A stretch of 64,000 nt of DNA from Scilla litardierei (taxonomy: Eukaryota; Streptophyta; Magnoliopsida; Asparagales; Asparagaceae). A program made the position numbers and the translations under genes. Positions 32,850 through 44,851 of the stretch are shown here, in pieces; the stretch's first letter is position 1, and each line of letters begins with the position of its first letter. The stretch lies in contig CM061139.1 in assembly GCA_030789695.1 (NCBI GenBank), positions 103,400,037 through 103,464,036 on the forward strand, written 5' to 3'. The notes below the pieces were generated by a model that was given only the letters and a program-made list of their open reading frames with translations, did not search any database and was not told the DNA's origin.

Positions 32850-34315
32850 CCTCCTCCTTTGCGAGAATTACAACAGAAAGCGAAAAGGTTTTAAGAGTTT
32901 TGATTGCTGCTGCTCACCAATTAGCGCTCCTCCTTCCTTCTTCGATGTCTGGATCCCCTTGGACTTGGCTCGAAGTCAGGACCCATCTTCGTGTAGTGAC
33001 GTGATCCTCCAATTCCCGGTCCACCCCTGAAGCATGAATGGACGCTCGCCTTCCAGAACGGGTTTCGATGTGAAACCGATTGGTCGAGCTCTAAGTAGCG
33101 GTGGTTGATTGGGTCGTCTGATCAATCTGTTGATTTGCAGCGACCAGACTGAGCTTGCAAGCTCCTTTGGATCGGGACATCGAGGATCCGATGTCGGGCC
33201 GGTGGTTTGGAGTCTCGTGTGACCCACCAGGAAGGAAGCGTTATAGAGGGTGAGCCATCAAACTCGCAGCGAATCCCTCGGTAAGCCCGACTTCGTTCCC
33301 CTCGACTCCTTCCGCCGATCCCAACTCCTGCCTGAGAGGATGCCTCCACCCATGCCGGATCTGGAGGGCTCAACGCGCGTGGATCTGGAGGGCTGTAGAG
33401 ATGGCACACGACCCGAACGGCGATCAATGTCCACCCACGACTGGATCACCAACTGGATCTGGATCCAGAATGCCACCGCCCGTGAACGATGGTCAGCGTC
33501 CACCGGTGACCTGACGGCGACCTGGGCACGAACGGCGATCTGACGACGACGCCCCGTGACCTGACCGCGAACGATGATTTGAACGGAGATCAAAGGCGAT
33601 CTGACACCAATCTGACTATCAGCGTCCGCCAGTGAAGCCCTCGATCAGCGTCGAACAACCGCGACCACTGCCTGGGGCTATCTGCCAGTCTATCTTTCAT
33701 TCCCGTCGATCCAGCGACATGTCGAGCAAGTCGTTCTGATTACGGGGAGCGAGGCGACATTCTTCCCTTCGTCCTTACTCTCATTTTCGTCTGAAGCTTC
33801 AAGATCTAACCCCGATCTCCTCGCCCTTCTTACCCTCCTTTTCTTATGGGGGTATTTATGCATCGACGGATACCGAGGCCTCGGCGAGAGGGGCCGAGAG
33901 TAGCCGCAGACATCGCCACCGCCCTTCATGCTTGAGAGGAAAAGGCCACAGGTCTCTCTCTTGATCATATAGGACAATAACGGAGATGCGAGATTCGGGT
34001 GAGAAAGTGATTTCGAAACGAGGTCAGGTGATATATTGAGGGAGGTGCCAAGTTTTGAAACTGTGATGACTCGTAGAAAATGGCTTGAAGTTTTTAAGGG
34101 ATCATGGTTCCCAGCTCTTCCAAGCTCATAAAGAGTTAGTCGTATGGGTGTAGGGGTGACCCCTGTCGACAGATCCAAGAGGATGATCTTGAATTGCCAC
34201 ATGGGCTTGAAGTCGACCACCCCTGTGGGAGTTTGGACCTTCAGTTATTTGATTAGGGGAATGAGTCTTTACCGATGTGGTTGACAGTGTGGATATTGAC
34301 ATGGGTGTTTAACTC
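32850..34315 (-). other. Leader region of element 5
   Basis: Between the primer site and the captured fragments. It has repeated GATCTGACG/GACCTG words at 33420-33600. A minus-strand frame of 176 residues (34220-33690) with a basic patch has no recognisable domain; I leave it uncalled. The element's own gag may once have been here. Confidence 0.45.
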
Positions 34316-34334
34316 GTTCCAACAGACGGTGCCA
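34316..34334 (-). other. Primer binding site of element 5 (Tat/Ogre type)
   Basis: The minus strand reads TGGCACCGTCTGTTGGAAC, two bases from the 5' LTR. It closely resembles the TGGCGCCGTCTGTGGGA site of Tat-lineage elements, with changes. Confidence 0.7.
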
Positions 34335-34336
34335 GA

Positions 34337-35477
34337 TGTTTACGGGTGTTTTTTCCACCCGGAAATCGATAGAATGGAGGTCGCGGGGTCAACGCGGTCA
34401 AAGGGGACATGCGGGACCCCCGTGTTGTCGTGGTTGCCACGTGAGACGGAGATGACCCGGGTGGTCGGTCGATGGCGCGTTCGATTGAGCGGGAAGGCGC
34501 CGTCCTGATCTCCGATGGGCCGAGGGGTAGCCTCGGTGGGACGACAACTTCTGTGATCGGTAGAAGGCGGGGTCGCTCGTTGAGGGGACGCGTGGATCTT
34601 TGCGTCGGCTAGCCAAGGGGTGGCCTCGGCAGAGTGACTATCTTCTGGTGGTGGAGACGAACGGGCTCGAGGACGAGGGCGCTCGGCTCCGGCTGTGATG
34701 ACGCTGAGGGGTAGCCTCGACGCCTCTGGATCCCCTGGACCTGAATGGACAAAGGAGCTCGTCAGGGGGGTCGGACCTTGGTTTCGATCGAATCCCCTCC
34801 GATGCCAAAGTCAGATCTAGTCTGAGGGATGCTCGGTGGGATCGGGCTCGGTTCACGGAGAGACCAAGCCCCGATCCTCGAGCCGAGCTATGGAGGAGAA
34901 ATATGTAAAGGCGGAAGAAGGTGTAAGATGGAGTTTGTGATACCTCCCTTGTAGATCGTCCAGATCCGGCCCTTTTAGATGGCGCCGCCCTCTCTCTTCA
35001 TATAGGCCCCTCCTCCTCATAATGCGCCATGATGTGATATCATGGCCGCCATTCATGGGGACGTGCAAATGGGGAAGTCGTGACCCCCCCTAATTGCGCC
35101 CATCTTGATGAGGAGATGAATGTCACAAAGGTGGCCATGATGGCTGGAGTGATGGGCTCGGGCGGTTGCCATATTTGGCGGGCCTTGATGGCCGGAGATC
35201 GATGGCCATTTAAGTCGGGCCATCAAGTCGAGCCATTAAGTCAGGCCATTAAGTCGGGCCATTATGAGATAGCCATGATGGCTAGAGAATGATAGCCATT
35301 AAGCCGGGCCATATTCTCCTTCACTATTGAAGTGGGCAGTCAGTTGGGCCTTTGTCTTGGGTGGAGAAGCGCGACCTGCCCGTGAGATCCTTGGGCCGGA
35401 GCCCGAGGCCGTAGTAGGCCGGTTGACTGGTCATAGTTGTCCTGGCTCTTCCGGGCCCGGTCAAAATAGTCCTAACA
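34337..35477 (-). repeat. 5' LTR of element 5
   Basis: 1141 bp, same ends as the left copy, with scattered substitutions and small indels (for example ACAGTG versus ACGGGTG near the start). Target duplication CTAAG follows. Confidence 0.88.
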
Positions 35478-35482
35478 CTAAG

Positions 35483-36510
35483 CACTAATGATTAGAATAT
35501 AGGTAAACTCTTGAGTCCGAGAAGAATGATACCTTAGTTTTTTTTATTGGCGCATGTAGATGATATTTTGGCAGCAGCCCATCTGCACTGGGACCCAGCT
35601 GAGCTGGACGAGATGGGCCCTGTCAAGAACCACATGAATCTCCTAGAGGCTAGCCCGACCTGATCCCGACAACAACTTCACATGGACAGCCCGCAGCGGG
35701 GTCGGCTCCCTCGATAGCGTAGCTCGTCACAGACGAACCCACAAGGAAAGCTCCTTCAACCACTCAACTTCGCAAGGGCAACCTCTAGCATGTCGGCCTC
35801 CTTCAATGGTGGCTCTCTATAAGACAACCCCTTGAAGTCGACCCACTCAGCCCTATAGTCCGAGTACTTGCCTGCCTGACAAAGTAAGCCCGTGCATAGT
35901 GGCATGATCTCGGGCAAATAGGCTGCTTCTCTCTCCAAGACGTTACCAGTGGGCACGCCCCATGTGTGTAGCGGTAAACTTCATTAGGGGAGACATGTGG
36001 CCTATTTCATTAGACGGAGCTTGATCGGCCTTATCAGAAGCAACGTGCAGTCGCTTTGTCAGTCGGCGTGCAGCCAGCTTTGTCGGGTGATTGCTTGTGC
36101 TAGGTACTCCACTTCCCCACAAATCCTCTTACATGTTTGTTACGAAGGGACATGGAGGGTCTGCTGTCGAGGCGAAACCGTCCCCTGACCCCTTAAATAG
36201 GACAGACTATCAGGTATGCTTAATTCCACATGCCTAAGTGTGTATCTCTAATTTCCCATCTCAAACATTACATGGGGCTACCTCTAGCTGACGCTACCTC
36301 ATTTCTCCTCTTGACACTAGCTTAAGTATTAGAGTCGAATCGGAGGGCCACCACTTCTTCGTTCCTCCGATGCATTTTCTATCTATTTCAGATGACGACG
36401 AAGGATTGTTCTTATCAGCCTGGCAGAACCAACCTGTTTGGGCTCCCCTGTAGCGGGAATAGTTGTCCCCATGGCCTGATCTAAGCCATGTGAGATTCTA
36501 GACATCAACA
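35483..36510 (+). other. Degenerate region with a probable Tat-type LTR end
   Basis: 35483-35990 shows no recognised domain. From about 35995 a TGTGGCC... stretch follows the purine run AGGGGAGAC, and ...GACATCAACA ends at about 36510 just before a primer-site-like sequence, so 35995-36510 may be one LTR on the plus strand. Without a second copy this is tentative. Confidence 0.3.
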
Positions 36511-36849
36511 GTTGGTGCTAGAGGAATGGCCTTATGCCAACGTCCATCGCAAAGGCTATCATCCCAGCATACTCTCATCACTAGTTTTCCCATCTCCTCT
36601 CCCTTCATCATCCCCATCGATGCTAAAGGGGAAAGGGACCGCAGACAGTGAGCCCAGTGGTGCGGATAGAGCCCGTGATACAAGGGGCAACCAATCCACT
36701 ATCGGACTACCTCCAAAACCACCCATATTCCTTGTAGTGTTCTTGCCACTCGGGGAGACAGCATGCTCGGGGAGATATAGTCAGAGTCTGGGGAGCGCAT
36801 GCTCCCGGCCAAACAACAGCCCCTCACTTCTCCCCAACAGAGGCTAAGA
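36511..36849 (+). other. Primer-site-like sequence and unrecognised leader
   Basis: GTTGGTGCTAGAGGAA at about 36511-36526 resembles the TTGGCGCTAGAGGAA primer-site region known downstream of some Tat-type LTRs. Nothing else is recognised up to the integrase fragment. Confidence 0.3.
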
Positions 36850-37086
36850 CTATTACTGCCTTTGTCTAGAAGGAGGTGATAAATCGGTTCAGGGTTCTGC
36901 ACTCCATCGTCACCGACAATGGAAAGGAATTCGACAATGCCATCTTTAAGACAAAGTGCAAATAGTACATGATCTAGCACCGCTTATCCACTCATGTCCA
37001 CACTCAAGCTAATGTCCAGGTCGAATCTGTCAATAAAGACATCGAAAAGATGCTCAAGAAGAAGCTCAGCGACAGGAAAGGAGCAT
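36850..37086 (+). pseudogene. Ty3/gypsy integrase fragment
   Basis: The plus frame reads about 75 residues of integrase core: VINRFRVLHSIVTDNGKEFD carries the catalytic Asp context, followed by HTQANVQVESVNKDI, which holds the Glu context of the D,D-35-E triad, and KKKLSDRKGA. Two or three stops interrupt it. Its resemblance is to Tat-lineage integrase. It is flanked on the right by the Athila LTR of element 6. Confidence 0.7.
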
Positions 37087-37120
37087 CCCTGATCGGTTCA
37101 GATTGTAACTTCGAAAACTT

Positions 37121-38276
37121 TGTTGGAACTTGGTATATTCCATCTTCTATTCCATATGGTTTTGATGTGACAATCAATATATTTTTGTTACTAACTCTAT
37201 CTATGCAGATGTGCAGACATACAACCTATTCTATTCACATTATGCATATGATCACTTAATAAGGATTCTCTGCAAAAGAAGCTTCGCTACTCATATTAAG
37301 TTCGGATAATATATCTTCGGAATGATGTAATTTTATTTTTAGTATCATATATCCTAAGCTCTAAATTACATTATGTTCTAACCCATTTGATCCTAAGTCA
37401 AAATTCCCAATTTTCATATCTAGTCGACTAGGATTTTTCATAGTCGACTAAGAAAATTTTCTTTGACGACCTGAAAATTTCTGACAAGGATCTATTCGTT
37501 GACTGATCCACGTCACCATCTTCAAATAGTCAGTTTATGACCGTTTCAAAATTAGTCGAAAATTTTTTTTGTAGTCGACTAAACCGATTTTTTCGACCGT
37601 TTGCGTCAGAACTTCCTGGACAGTTTCTAGCTGTTGAAACTTCCTTCATAACCTTTTCTGAGCACTATAAAAGGAGGGGTACCCCCTCTCTTTTCATTCA
37701 CTACTTTTCCTCTTCTTTTGTTTTCATTTGTGGAAATTAAGGTTTTAATTCTCTAGTGAAAAGTTGTTTATTGTTCTCATTTGTAAGAAGAAATTCTAAT
37801 CTCTTTCTTCATTTGAGAACTAAAGAACTTCAAGGGTGTTTCACAAATTCCACATCTAGAAACATTGAAGTTCTCATTTTTAACACCATCCTTTGAATTC
37901 TTTCTTGAAATTCATACCAAGGCTATAGGTGTTTTCTTATTTCATTATTTCTTTAACAAAGTTTGAATCTCTAGTTGTAGAGATTGTACAAAGTTTGGGA
38001 CACGGGGAGTGTTGCCATTTTTGTACGTTTGTGCTTGCGAGGCAAGTAATTATAGTGGATTGAAAATCTCTACTGGGAGTAGAGGACTGGAGTAGGATCA
38101 AAAGGATCCGAACCAGGATACATCTTTGTGTTTGCGATTGAATTATTTTCACTACTTGTCATTTAATTTTTGTTCCATATTTGCAAATTTTGGTAACATT
38201 TTTATTTGCAACAAGTTTTTATAATACACTATTCAACCCCCCTTCTAGTGTATTTATGTATACAGGCGATCCTACA
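37121..38276 (+). repeat. 5' LTR of element 7
   Basis: Starts TGTTGGAACTTGG and ends GATCCTACA. Paired TAGTCGACTA palindromes lie at 37421-37430 and 37441-37450, with diverged copies near 37550-37580. A TATA box CTATAAAAGG is at 37665-37674. The Sirevirus U5 block (CTATTCAACCCCCCTTCTAG) is at 38229-38248. It contains about 120 bp near its start (37137-37255) that the 3' LTR lacks. Confidence 0.9.
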
Positions 38277-38278
38277 TT

Positions 38279-38290
38279 TGGTATCAAAGC
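38279..38290 (+). other. Primer binding site of element 7
   Basis: TGGTATCAAAGC, one mismatch to the standard TGGTATCAGAGC, two bases after the LTR. Confidence 0.85.
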
Positions 38291-38299
38291 AGGCTTAAG

Positions 38300-39366
38300 A
38301 TGGCAGAACAGAACATGACAGCAGTTCCACACAACTATTCATCACAATATACAGAAGGCAACTCTCAAGTTCGTCCTCCTCTATTTGATGGTTCCAATTA
38401 TTCATACTGGAAGGTCAGAATGGAGATTCATCCCCAAAGTATGGATTATATGTTATGGAACGTCATAGAGACAGGATATCAGAAGCCAACAACTCCCTTC
38501 TCTGATTGGACTGTCAACGACAAAACTGCAGCAACCAACAACTCAAAGGCTATGAATTCTCTATTATGTGTCATGGATAAGAATGAGTTTAATCAAGTAT
38601 CTCGGGCCAAAACTGCTAATGATATTTGGCACATACTCGAGGTAACTCATAAAGGAACTAATAAAGTGAAGGAAACTAAGATTTCCGTTTTGGTTCAAAA
38701 ATTCGAGTTGTTCAAGATGAAGGACAAGTAGACAATTGGAGAAATGAACACCATGTTTACTAATATTATAAATTCTTTAAATGCTCTTGGAAAGACTTAC
38801 ACTTCACTTGAACATGTTCGTAAGATTCTTAAAGCTTTAACTCCAGAATGGCGTCCAAAGATCACCGCAATTGAAGAAGCCAACGATCTCTCAACTTTAT
38901 CTGTTGAAAGTCTTGTTGGTAATCTAATGGCTTTTGAAGTTCAATTGGAAGACGAGAAAGAAGAAACACATCAGAAGAAGAAACTGCTTGCTTTTAAAGC
39001 TTCATCAGAAGATGAAGATTCGGAAATGGATGATGATGTTGTTGCTTTCCTCACAATGAACTTCAAGAAGTTCTTAAGAAAAGGTAAATATAACAATTTC
39101 AAATCTAAAAATTCTGATTATTCTCTTTGTTTTAATTGTAATAGGCCAGGACATATAAAGAAGGATTGTCCACTCCTCAAAACAAAGTACAAAACTTCCA
39201 ACAACTACAACAATGATCATTCCAAGAAGGAAAGGAAGTTTGATATAATGAAGAAAGCATTCGCAGCAACATGGTATTCTACAGATGAAGAAGACAACAA
39301 TGAAGAGAATGCTAACATATGCTTTATGGCACAAAATGATGAAAGCGATGTACCAAGAAAAGTAAG
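38300..39366 (+). pseudogene. Sirevirus gag of element 7 (one stop)
   Basis: ATG at 38300. UBN2-type capsid region with PPLFDGSNYSYWKVRMEI, then a stop at 38729-38731, after which the same frame resumes through KILKALTPEWRPKITAIEEA and a CCHC knuckle CFNCNRPGHIKKDC (about 39129-39170). The region after the knuckle is short: the coiled-coil and second knuckle seen in the element 4 Gag are missing here, so gag appears internally shortened before the protease. Confidence 0.85.
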
Positions 39367-42300
39367 ATGGCTCTTAGATAGTGGTTGTTCAAAACACATG
39401 ACAGGAAACATTAACCTTCTTTCAACCATTCAATATAAAGATGGAGGCTCAGTAACCTTTGGTGATAACAACAAAGGAAAAATCATAGGCATTAGAACAG
39501 TTGGAAACTTCGATCAACCTATCATTGAGAACGTACTCCTGGTTGATGGTTTGAAACATAATTTGCTTTCCATTAGTCAATTATGTGATAAAGATTTTAA
39601 AATTGTTTTTGAACAACATGACTATATCATTTATAATTCTGATATGTCTTCTATTTTATTTCGTGGTAAGCGTAAGAATAACATTTATATCTTATGCATG
39701 TCAGTTACCACTCACAATCACTGTTTGATGATTTCATCAGACGATACACTTATATGGCATAAACGTTTTGGACACACTAATTTCAAAAATCTTGCACACA
39801 TTTCAAATCACAAATTAGTTATTAGAATGCCTAATATTTCATTCAAACACAAACATTTTTGTGATGCTTGTCAACAAGGAAAAATGCACAAATCTTCTTT
39901 TAAATCAAAGGACATCATCTCAACAAAGAGACCTTTAGAACTCCTACACTTAGATTTATTTGGTCCTTCAAGAGTAGCCTTTTTGAATAAAAGTAGATAT
40001 GCATTTGTTATTGTTGATGATTATTCACGATACACTTGGGTTTTACTCTTACATAATAAAAATGATGCTTTCGAAGAATTTTCCATCTTCTGTAAAAAGA
40101 TTTAAAAGATCAAATCCTCAAAGATTGTTACTATTCGTAGTGATCGTGGGGAGAATTTGAGAATGAATCTTTTACTAAGTTTTGTAATGAAAATGGTATT
40201 ACTGACAATTTTTCTTTTCCACGTGCTGCACCAGAAAATGGCGTTGTAGAAAGGAAAAATAGAACTCTTCAAGAATGTGCTAGAACGATGCTTTGTGATA
40301 GTAACTTACCAAAATATTTTTGGACAGAAGCTGTTGCAACTGCTTGTTACATCTTGAATAAAGTTCTTATACGACCTTTTCTAAACAAAACCTGTTTTGA
40401 ATTATTCTTCGATCGTATTCCCCAAGTATCTTATTTTAAAGTGTTTGGATATAAATGTTTCATTCTTAACACTAGAGATGCACTTGACAAATTTGATTCT
40501 AAATCTGATGAAGGAATTTTTTTTTGGAAACTCAACACGTAGTAAAGCCTACAGAGTTTTCAATAAAAGAACTTCAGCATTAGAAGAATCATTACATGTC
40601 ACTATTGATGAGACCCCCTCATCTAATTCTCAAATCATTGATGATGAAGAGAATTTATTACCAGTAATTAAATATTTTGATAATACTAAACTTAATGATG
40701 ATGGTGCTACTAACCCTTCTGTTGAGTCTGTTTCAGATCTTCCAAAAGAATTTGCACAAGTTCCAAATCATCCATCAGATTTAATCATTGGAGACATCAC
40801 AGAAGGAGTGAAAACTCGTCGACAGATAGAAAAAATGGCACATTTTGCATTTCTATCATCCATAAAACCAAAGAACATTAATGATGCTTGTAATGACAAT
40901 TCATGGATCATGGCTATGCAGGAAGAACTCAACCAATTCCAAAGGAATATGTTTGAGAATTAGTTCCTCGACCTTCAGATCATTCAGTTATTGGTACCAA
41001 GTGGGTATTCAAAAATAAGTTGGATGAATCTGGACAGGTAATAAGAAACAAGGCAAGATTGGTTGCACAAGGTTATAATCAAGAAGAAGGTATTGATTAT
41101 TAAGAAACCTATGCACCAGTTGCTCGCCTTGAATCTATAAGAATGTTATTATCTTATGCATGTTTTAGAAATTTTAAATTATTTCAGATGGATGTTAAGA
41201 GTGCTTTTCTCAACGGATTCTTAAAGAAGAAGTATATATTGAACAACCTCCTGATTTGCATCATGAAAAAATAGATAATCATGTTTTCAAGTTAAGAAAA
41301 GCTTTATATGGTCTTAAACAAGCACCTCGTGCTTGGTATGAAAGACTTAAAAGTTATCTTTTGAATTCTGGTTATTCTATTGGTAAAATTGATTCTACTT
41401 TATTCATCAAAAATATAGGTTGAGATATAATTATTATTCAAATATATGTTGATGATATTATATTTGGCTCTACTAATGAATCTCTTTGCCAAGATTCTTC
41501 TAACATTTTGCAGAAAGAATTTGAAATAAGTCATATGTGTGAACTCACCTACTTCCTTGGTCTTCAAATCAAGCAAATGAAGGAAGGCATATTCATCCAC
41601 CAAAGCAAGTATTCAAAAGAACTCATCAAACCCTTTGGACTTGAACATTCTTCAGATAAGCATACTCCTATAAGCACATCAACATCTCTTGACAAAGATT
41701 TAAATGGTAAGGATGTTGACCAACGTCTCTATAAAGGTATGATTGGTTCTCTACTTTATCTTACGGCCAGTAGACCAGATATTATATTTTCAGTATGTTT
41801 ATGTGCTCGTTTTCAATCCAATCCAAAACTTTCACATTTAACTACTGTGAAAAGAATTATTAGATATATTAAACATACATCTGATTTTGGTTTATTTTAT
41901 CCTAAAACTAGCACATATGATTTATTATCATATAGTGACACAGGTTTTGCTGGTTGTAAATCAGACCGAAAGAGTACTAGTGGCACATGTCATTTTCTTG
42001 GACATGCCTTAGTCTCTTGGTTTAGCAAAAACAGAATTCTGTTTCATTATCTACCACAGAGGCAGAATATATTGCCGCTGGTTTAGCATGTGCTCAAATT
42101 TTATGGATAAAACAAACTATATCAGATTATGGCATTCAGTGTTCCACATGTCCTATTATGTGTGACAACACTAGTGCAATTAATTTATCTAAAAATCCAG
42201 TTCACCACTCAAGAACAAAATATATTGACATACGTCATCATTTTTTGGATGATCATGTTCAAAAAGGTGATATTATATTAAAATTCATTTCCACTGAACA

Positions 42301-42400
42301 TCAAATTACCGATATTTTGACAAAGCCTTTGAAAGAGAAATCTTTCATTAAACTTAGAAGAAATTTGGGCATCATTAGTGAATCTGAATTTAATATCTAA
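39367..42400 (+). pseudogene. Sirevirus pol of element 7: protease, integrase, reverse transcriptase, RNase H (broken)
   Basis: Same frame as gag at first. Protease DSG at 39377-39385 (WLLDSGCSKHMTG). GAG-pre-integrase and HHCC zinc domain about 39755-39890. Integrase core with HLDLFGPSRVAF near 39955, then a stop at 40103-40105 and a frameshift near 40150 at the second catalytic Asp. A further frameshift lies near 40520 and stops near 40961 and 41101. Reverse transcriptase keeps YVDD (41445-41456), but a stop at 41421-41423 precedes it. RNase H has [19 protein letters not shown] (about 41930-41985) and ends ...LTKPLKEKSF before the stop at 42398-42400. The frame breaks again near 42050. Not functional. 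Confidence 0.9.
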
Positions 42401-43248
42401 TTATGTTAATTTGTTTTAATTTTTAAGAGTTTTTCTATAATTTTTTAGTCATTATCTGTTTTTAGCCGACAACATATTTTTGTAGCCGACTAATTCTTCA
42501 AACTCATTTCTCGTGCACTTTTGATGGCTATCTTTTTGTCTTTTATTGTTTTGACCTCTGTGTTATCTTTTTTGTCCCATATCATTTCATATGCGGTCTT
42601 TTTTAAAAAACCAAAAAAAACCAAAAAATATTTTTTTACCTCCCTTCTCTCCTTGCATACGTCTAATGGCATTGGAATTTGGTCAATCTTTATTATCTCT
42701 TCTTTGGGAATTGGCATTGACCTCCATGTGTCTTGTTTCCATTGCATGGCCTCACCAACCGTCCTTTACTCTTCAATGTTGAGTTAATTTCCCTCACCAA
42801 ACCGACTTAATTTCCCTCACCTATTTTTTTGTTCTTTCCAATGTCCTTGGACAACCCACCATCACGTTCTGACTGCACAAACACAACCACTCCTTCTTTA
42901 AGTTTTTTGTCTAATTCTTCTAATTTTAAATGATCATACTGTTTGATTTTTTTATTTAAATGTCTCTCTCAACCGTTTCTTTTTGCCTCTTCGAATTTTT
43001 TGTGCGTATGTGTCTCTTCTTCTTCGCGTCTGTTCAGATATCTTTTGAAACCATTCAGTTTTTGTAACCCATTCAGTTTTTGCAACTCCCTAACTTGAAT
43101 CTGATCCTGGCATCCATTCAGTTTCAGCAACCATTTTTTCTTCTCTTTATATTCCATTGTTTACTTTGGTTTTTCAACCCACTCCATCTCCGTTTATTTT
43201 TCTCTCCTTCTTCTTCTTCATTTCTTCATCTTGCTCCTTCCCCTCGCT
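42401..43248 (+). promoter_or_regulatory. Inter-ORF region of element 7 with LTR-like dyad and pyrimidine-rich leader
   Basis: A pair of TAGCCGAC words at 42463-42470 and 42483-42490 (TAGCCGACTA) echoes the TAGTCGACTA pairs of the LTR. The sequence then becomes strongly T/C-rich (42960-43245) up to the envelope-like ATG. This parallels elements 2 and 10. No clear TATA box. Confidence 0.4.
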
Positions 43249-44325
43249 ATGGCCGAACCCGAGCTTCCTTCCCGTTTCCGGTCATCTGCCGCTAAAAACC
43301 GCTACCACTCCTTCGAAGCCACCCGTTTTCATCCCGAACGCTTCCTCAATTATGCCACTCTCTACACCTTCAACGTTCACGAAATTCTCGAAACAATAGG
43401 TCTTCACAATCTTTGGGCCATTGAAAACAAGGTTCCCTATTATTCTTCTCTTGTGAAGGAATTCTACGCTAATCTTGATACGTCCGTCTATCGTGGGTAA
43501 AAGATCCTCACCAGTAAAAGATCCTCACCACCATGGTTAAAGGCATCTTATTTACTGACTCTGGCAAAACAATTGCACGGATCATCAATCAGCCCCCTGA
43601 TTCCCGCAATTCTCTCTCTTTCCAGATGTCCGATACCACTATTCTCTCAAAATTACACCTAAATTTGTCTCTCACATGTTGGCTACTCATCTTCATTCCG
43701 ATGCGCGGCTCCTTCTCAAAGTCATCATTCACAATCTCATGCCAAAATCAGGGTCTCTCAATTACCTTAGCACATCCCTAGAACATTGTCTCTATGCTCT
43801 CTTGGGTGGATTTCCCATTCACTGGGGTAATGTTCTATTTTTCACTCTCGTCAAACGAGTCTCTACTCATTTATATCTTCCTTGTTTGATTACTCTCATC
43901 CTCCGTTCTTTTTCCGTCCCCACTGATGACGAGTACTTTATCCACAATGATGTTCACTTTGACGACCTTACTCTTACCAACATGTGACTTCCGAATCCTC
44001 CTTCTTCTTCTGAATCTAAGGCCGATGAGGATACTGATGATGATGAGTCTGATGCGGCTCGTACTAAGACCCCGCAATTTCCCTCACCCACGCCTGGCTC
44101 TTCCAGCCGTAAATCCTGCCCAAAGGCTCTTGCTTCAAAGGATGGCATTTCCCCTTCCCGTGAGACTAATGTCGTTCTCATCCGTCGTCTTTCCACCGAC
44201 GTCCAGATACTTACCACTGCCGTCTCTGATGGGTTTGCAGGCATGCAGTTGCAGTTTAGTCATTATGATGCCACTCTGAAGCATCATTTGGAAGTCCTTG
44301 ACCAGATTCAGACAAATCAATCTTA
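43249..44325 (+). pseudogene. Envelope-like ORF of element 7 (broken)
   Basis: It starts MAEPELPSRFRSS at 43249 and stays open to a stop at 43498-43500. The homologous frame resumes at 43676-43984 (YLSTSLEHCLYALLGGFPIHWG) and then in another frame with Ser/Pro/Asp-rich sequence, ending near 44325 in a short helical segment. The middle block aligns in character with the envelope-like ORF of element 10 (both have a LITLILRSF/LLTLVFRRF-type block before a PxDDE motif). The role of this Sirevirus ORF is unknown; 'envelope' is by position. Confidence 0.7.
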
Positions 44326-44851
44326 ACTTGTGTCCGTTCTTGAAGCTCAACATGTCACGTCGTACCTGTCCCCGTCCTTCGTCCCATGGATCCTCGTCTT
44401 CTCATCCTTAGGCTATGTGGTTGTTTAGGCCTTGCTCATGCCTTTTCCTGATGCCGTTGGCTGTTTTCTAGATCGCTTTGGGTTGTTACTTATGGGTGGT
44501 TTTCTATTTTTACTTAGGGTTTTTCATGGACTTCGTTAACATATGCCGATGGTTTGCAGGTTTCTAGTTTCTTTGTAGTGGTTTCTTTTTATCAGGCGCT
44601 TGGCGTAATGCAATCTATGTAACCATGTATGTTTTGTTATATGTTTGATGTATGTTACTTTCTCCCATTTCATGTACATGCGCATTTCTCTCATTTAACT
44701 TATTAGTCGACTACGAAATTTCGTAGCCAACTAAGTCTGTTTTTCCACTTTTTGTGGATGACAAAGGGGGAGAACATAAGACATATATTCAGGGAGAGTA
44801 ATAATCATACTATATCTTTTAATTGTTTGTCATCATCAAAAAGGGGGAGAA
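44326..44851 (+). other. 3' noncoding region and polypurine tracts of element 7
   Basis: A near-perfect dyad TAGTCGACTACGAAAT / ATTTCGTAGCCAACTA lies at 44703-44734. AAAGGGGGAGAA occurs at about 44763 and AAAAAGGGGGAGAA at 44838-44851, next to the LTR. Confidence 0.65.

Larger units (their letters stand above)
27432..35477 (-). mobile_element. Element 5: non-autonomous Tat-type Ty3/gypsy element with captured gene fragments
   Basis: LTRs of 1139 and 1141 bp (27432-28570, 34337-35477), TG...CA ends, target duplication CTAAG at 27427-27431 and 35478-35482. The primer site next to the right LTR and the purine tract next to the left LTR put it on the minus strand. The primer site matches the TGGCGCCGTCTGTGGGA type used by Tat/Ogre-like elements. 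No gag or pol is recognised in 5.8 kb of internal sequence; instead there is a 52-bp array, low-complexity DNA and two plant gene fragments. Several LTR substitutions and indels make it older than elements 3 and 4. Confidence 0.88.

Noticed and set aside
33690..34220. 176-residue minus-strand ORF in the leader of element 5 as a gag gene
   Set aside because: No gag motif or zinc knuckle; kept only as an unassigned frame.
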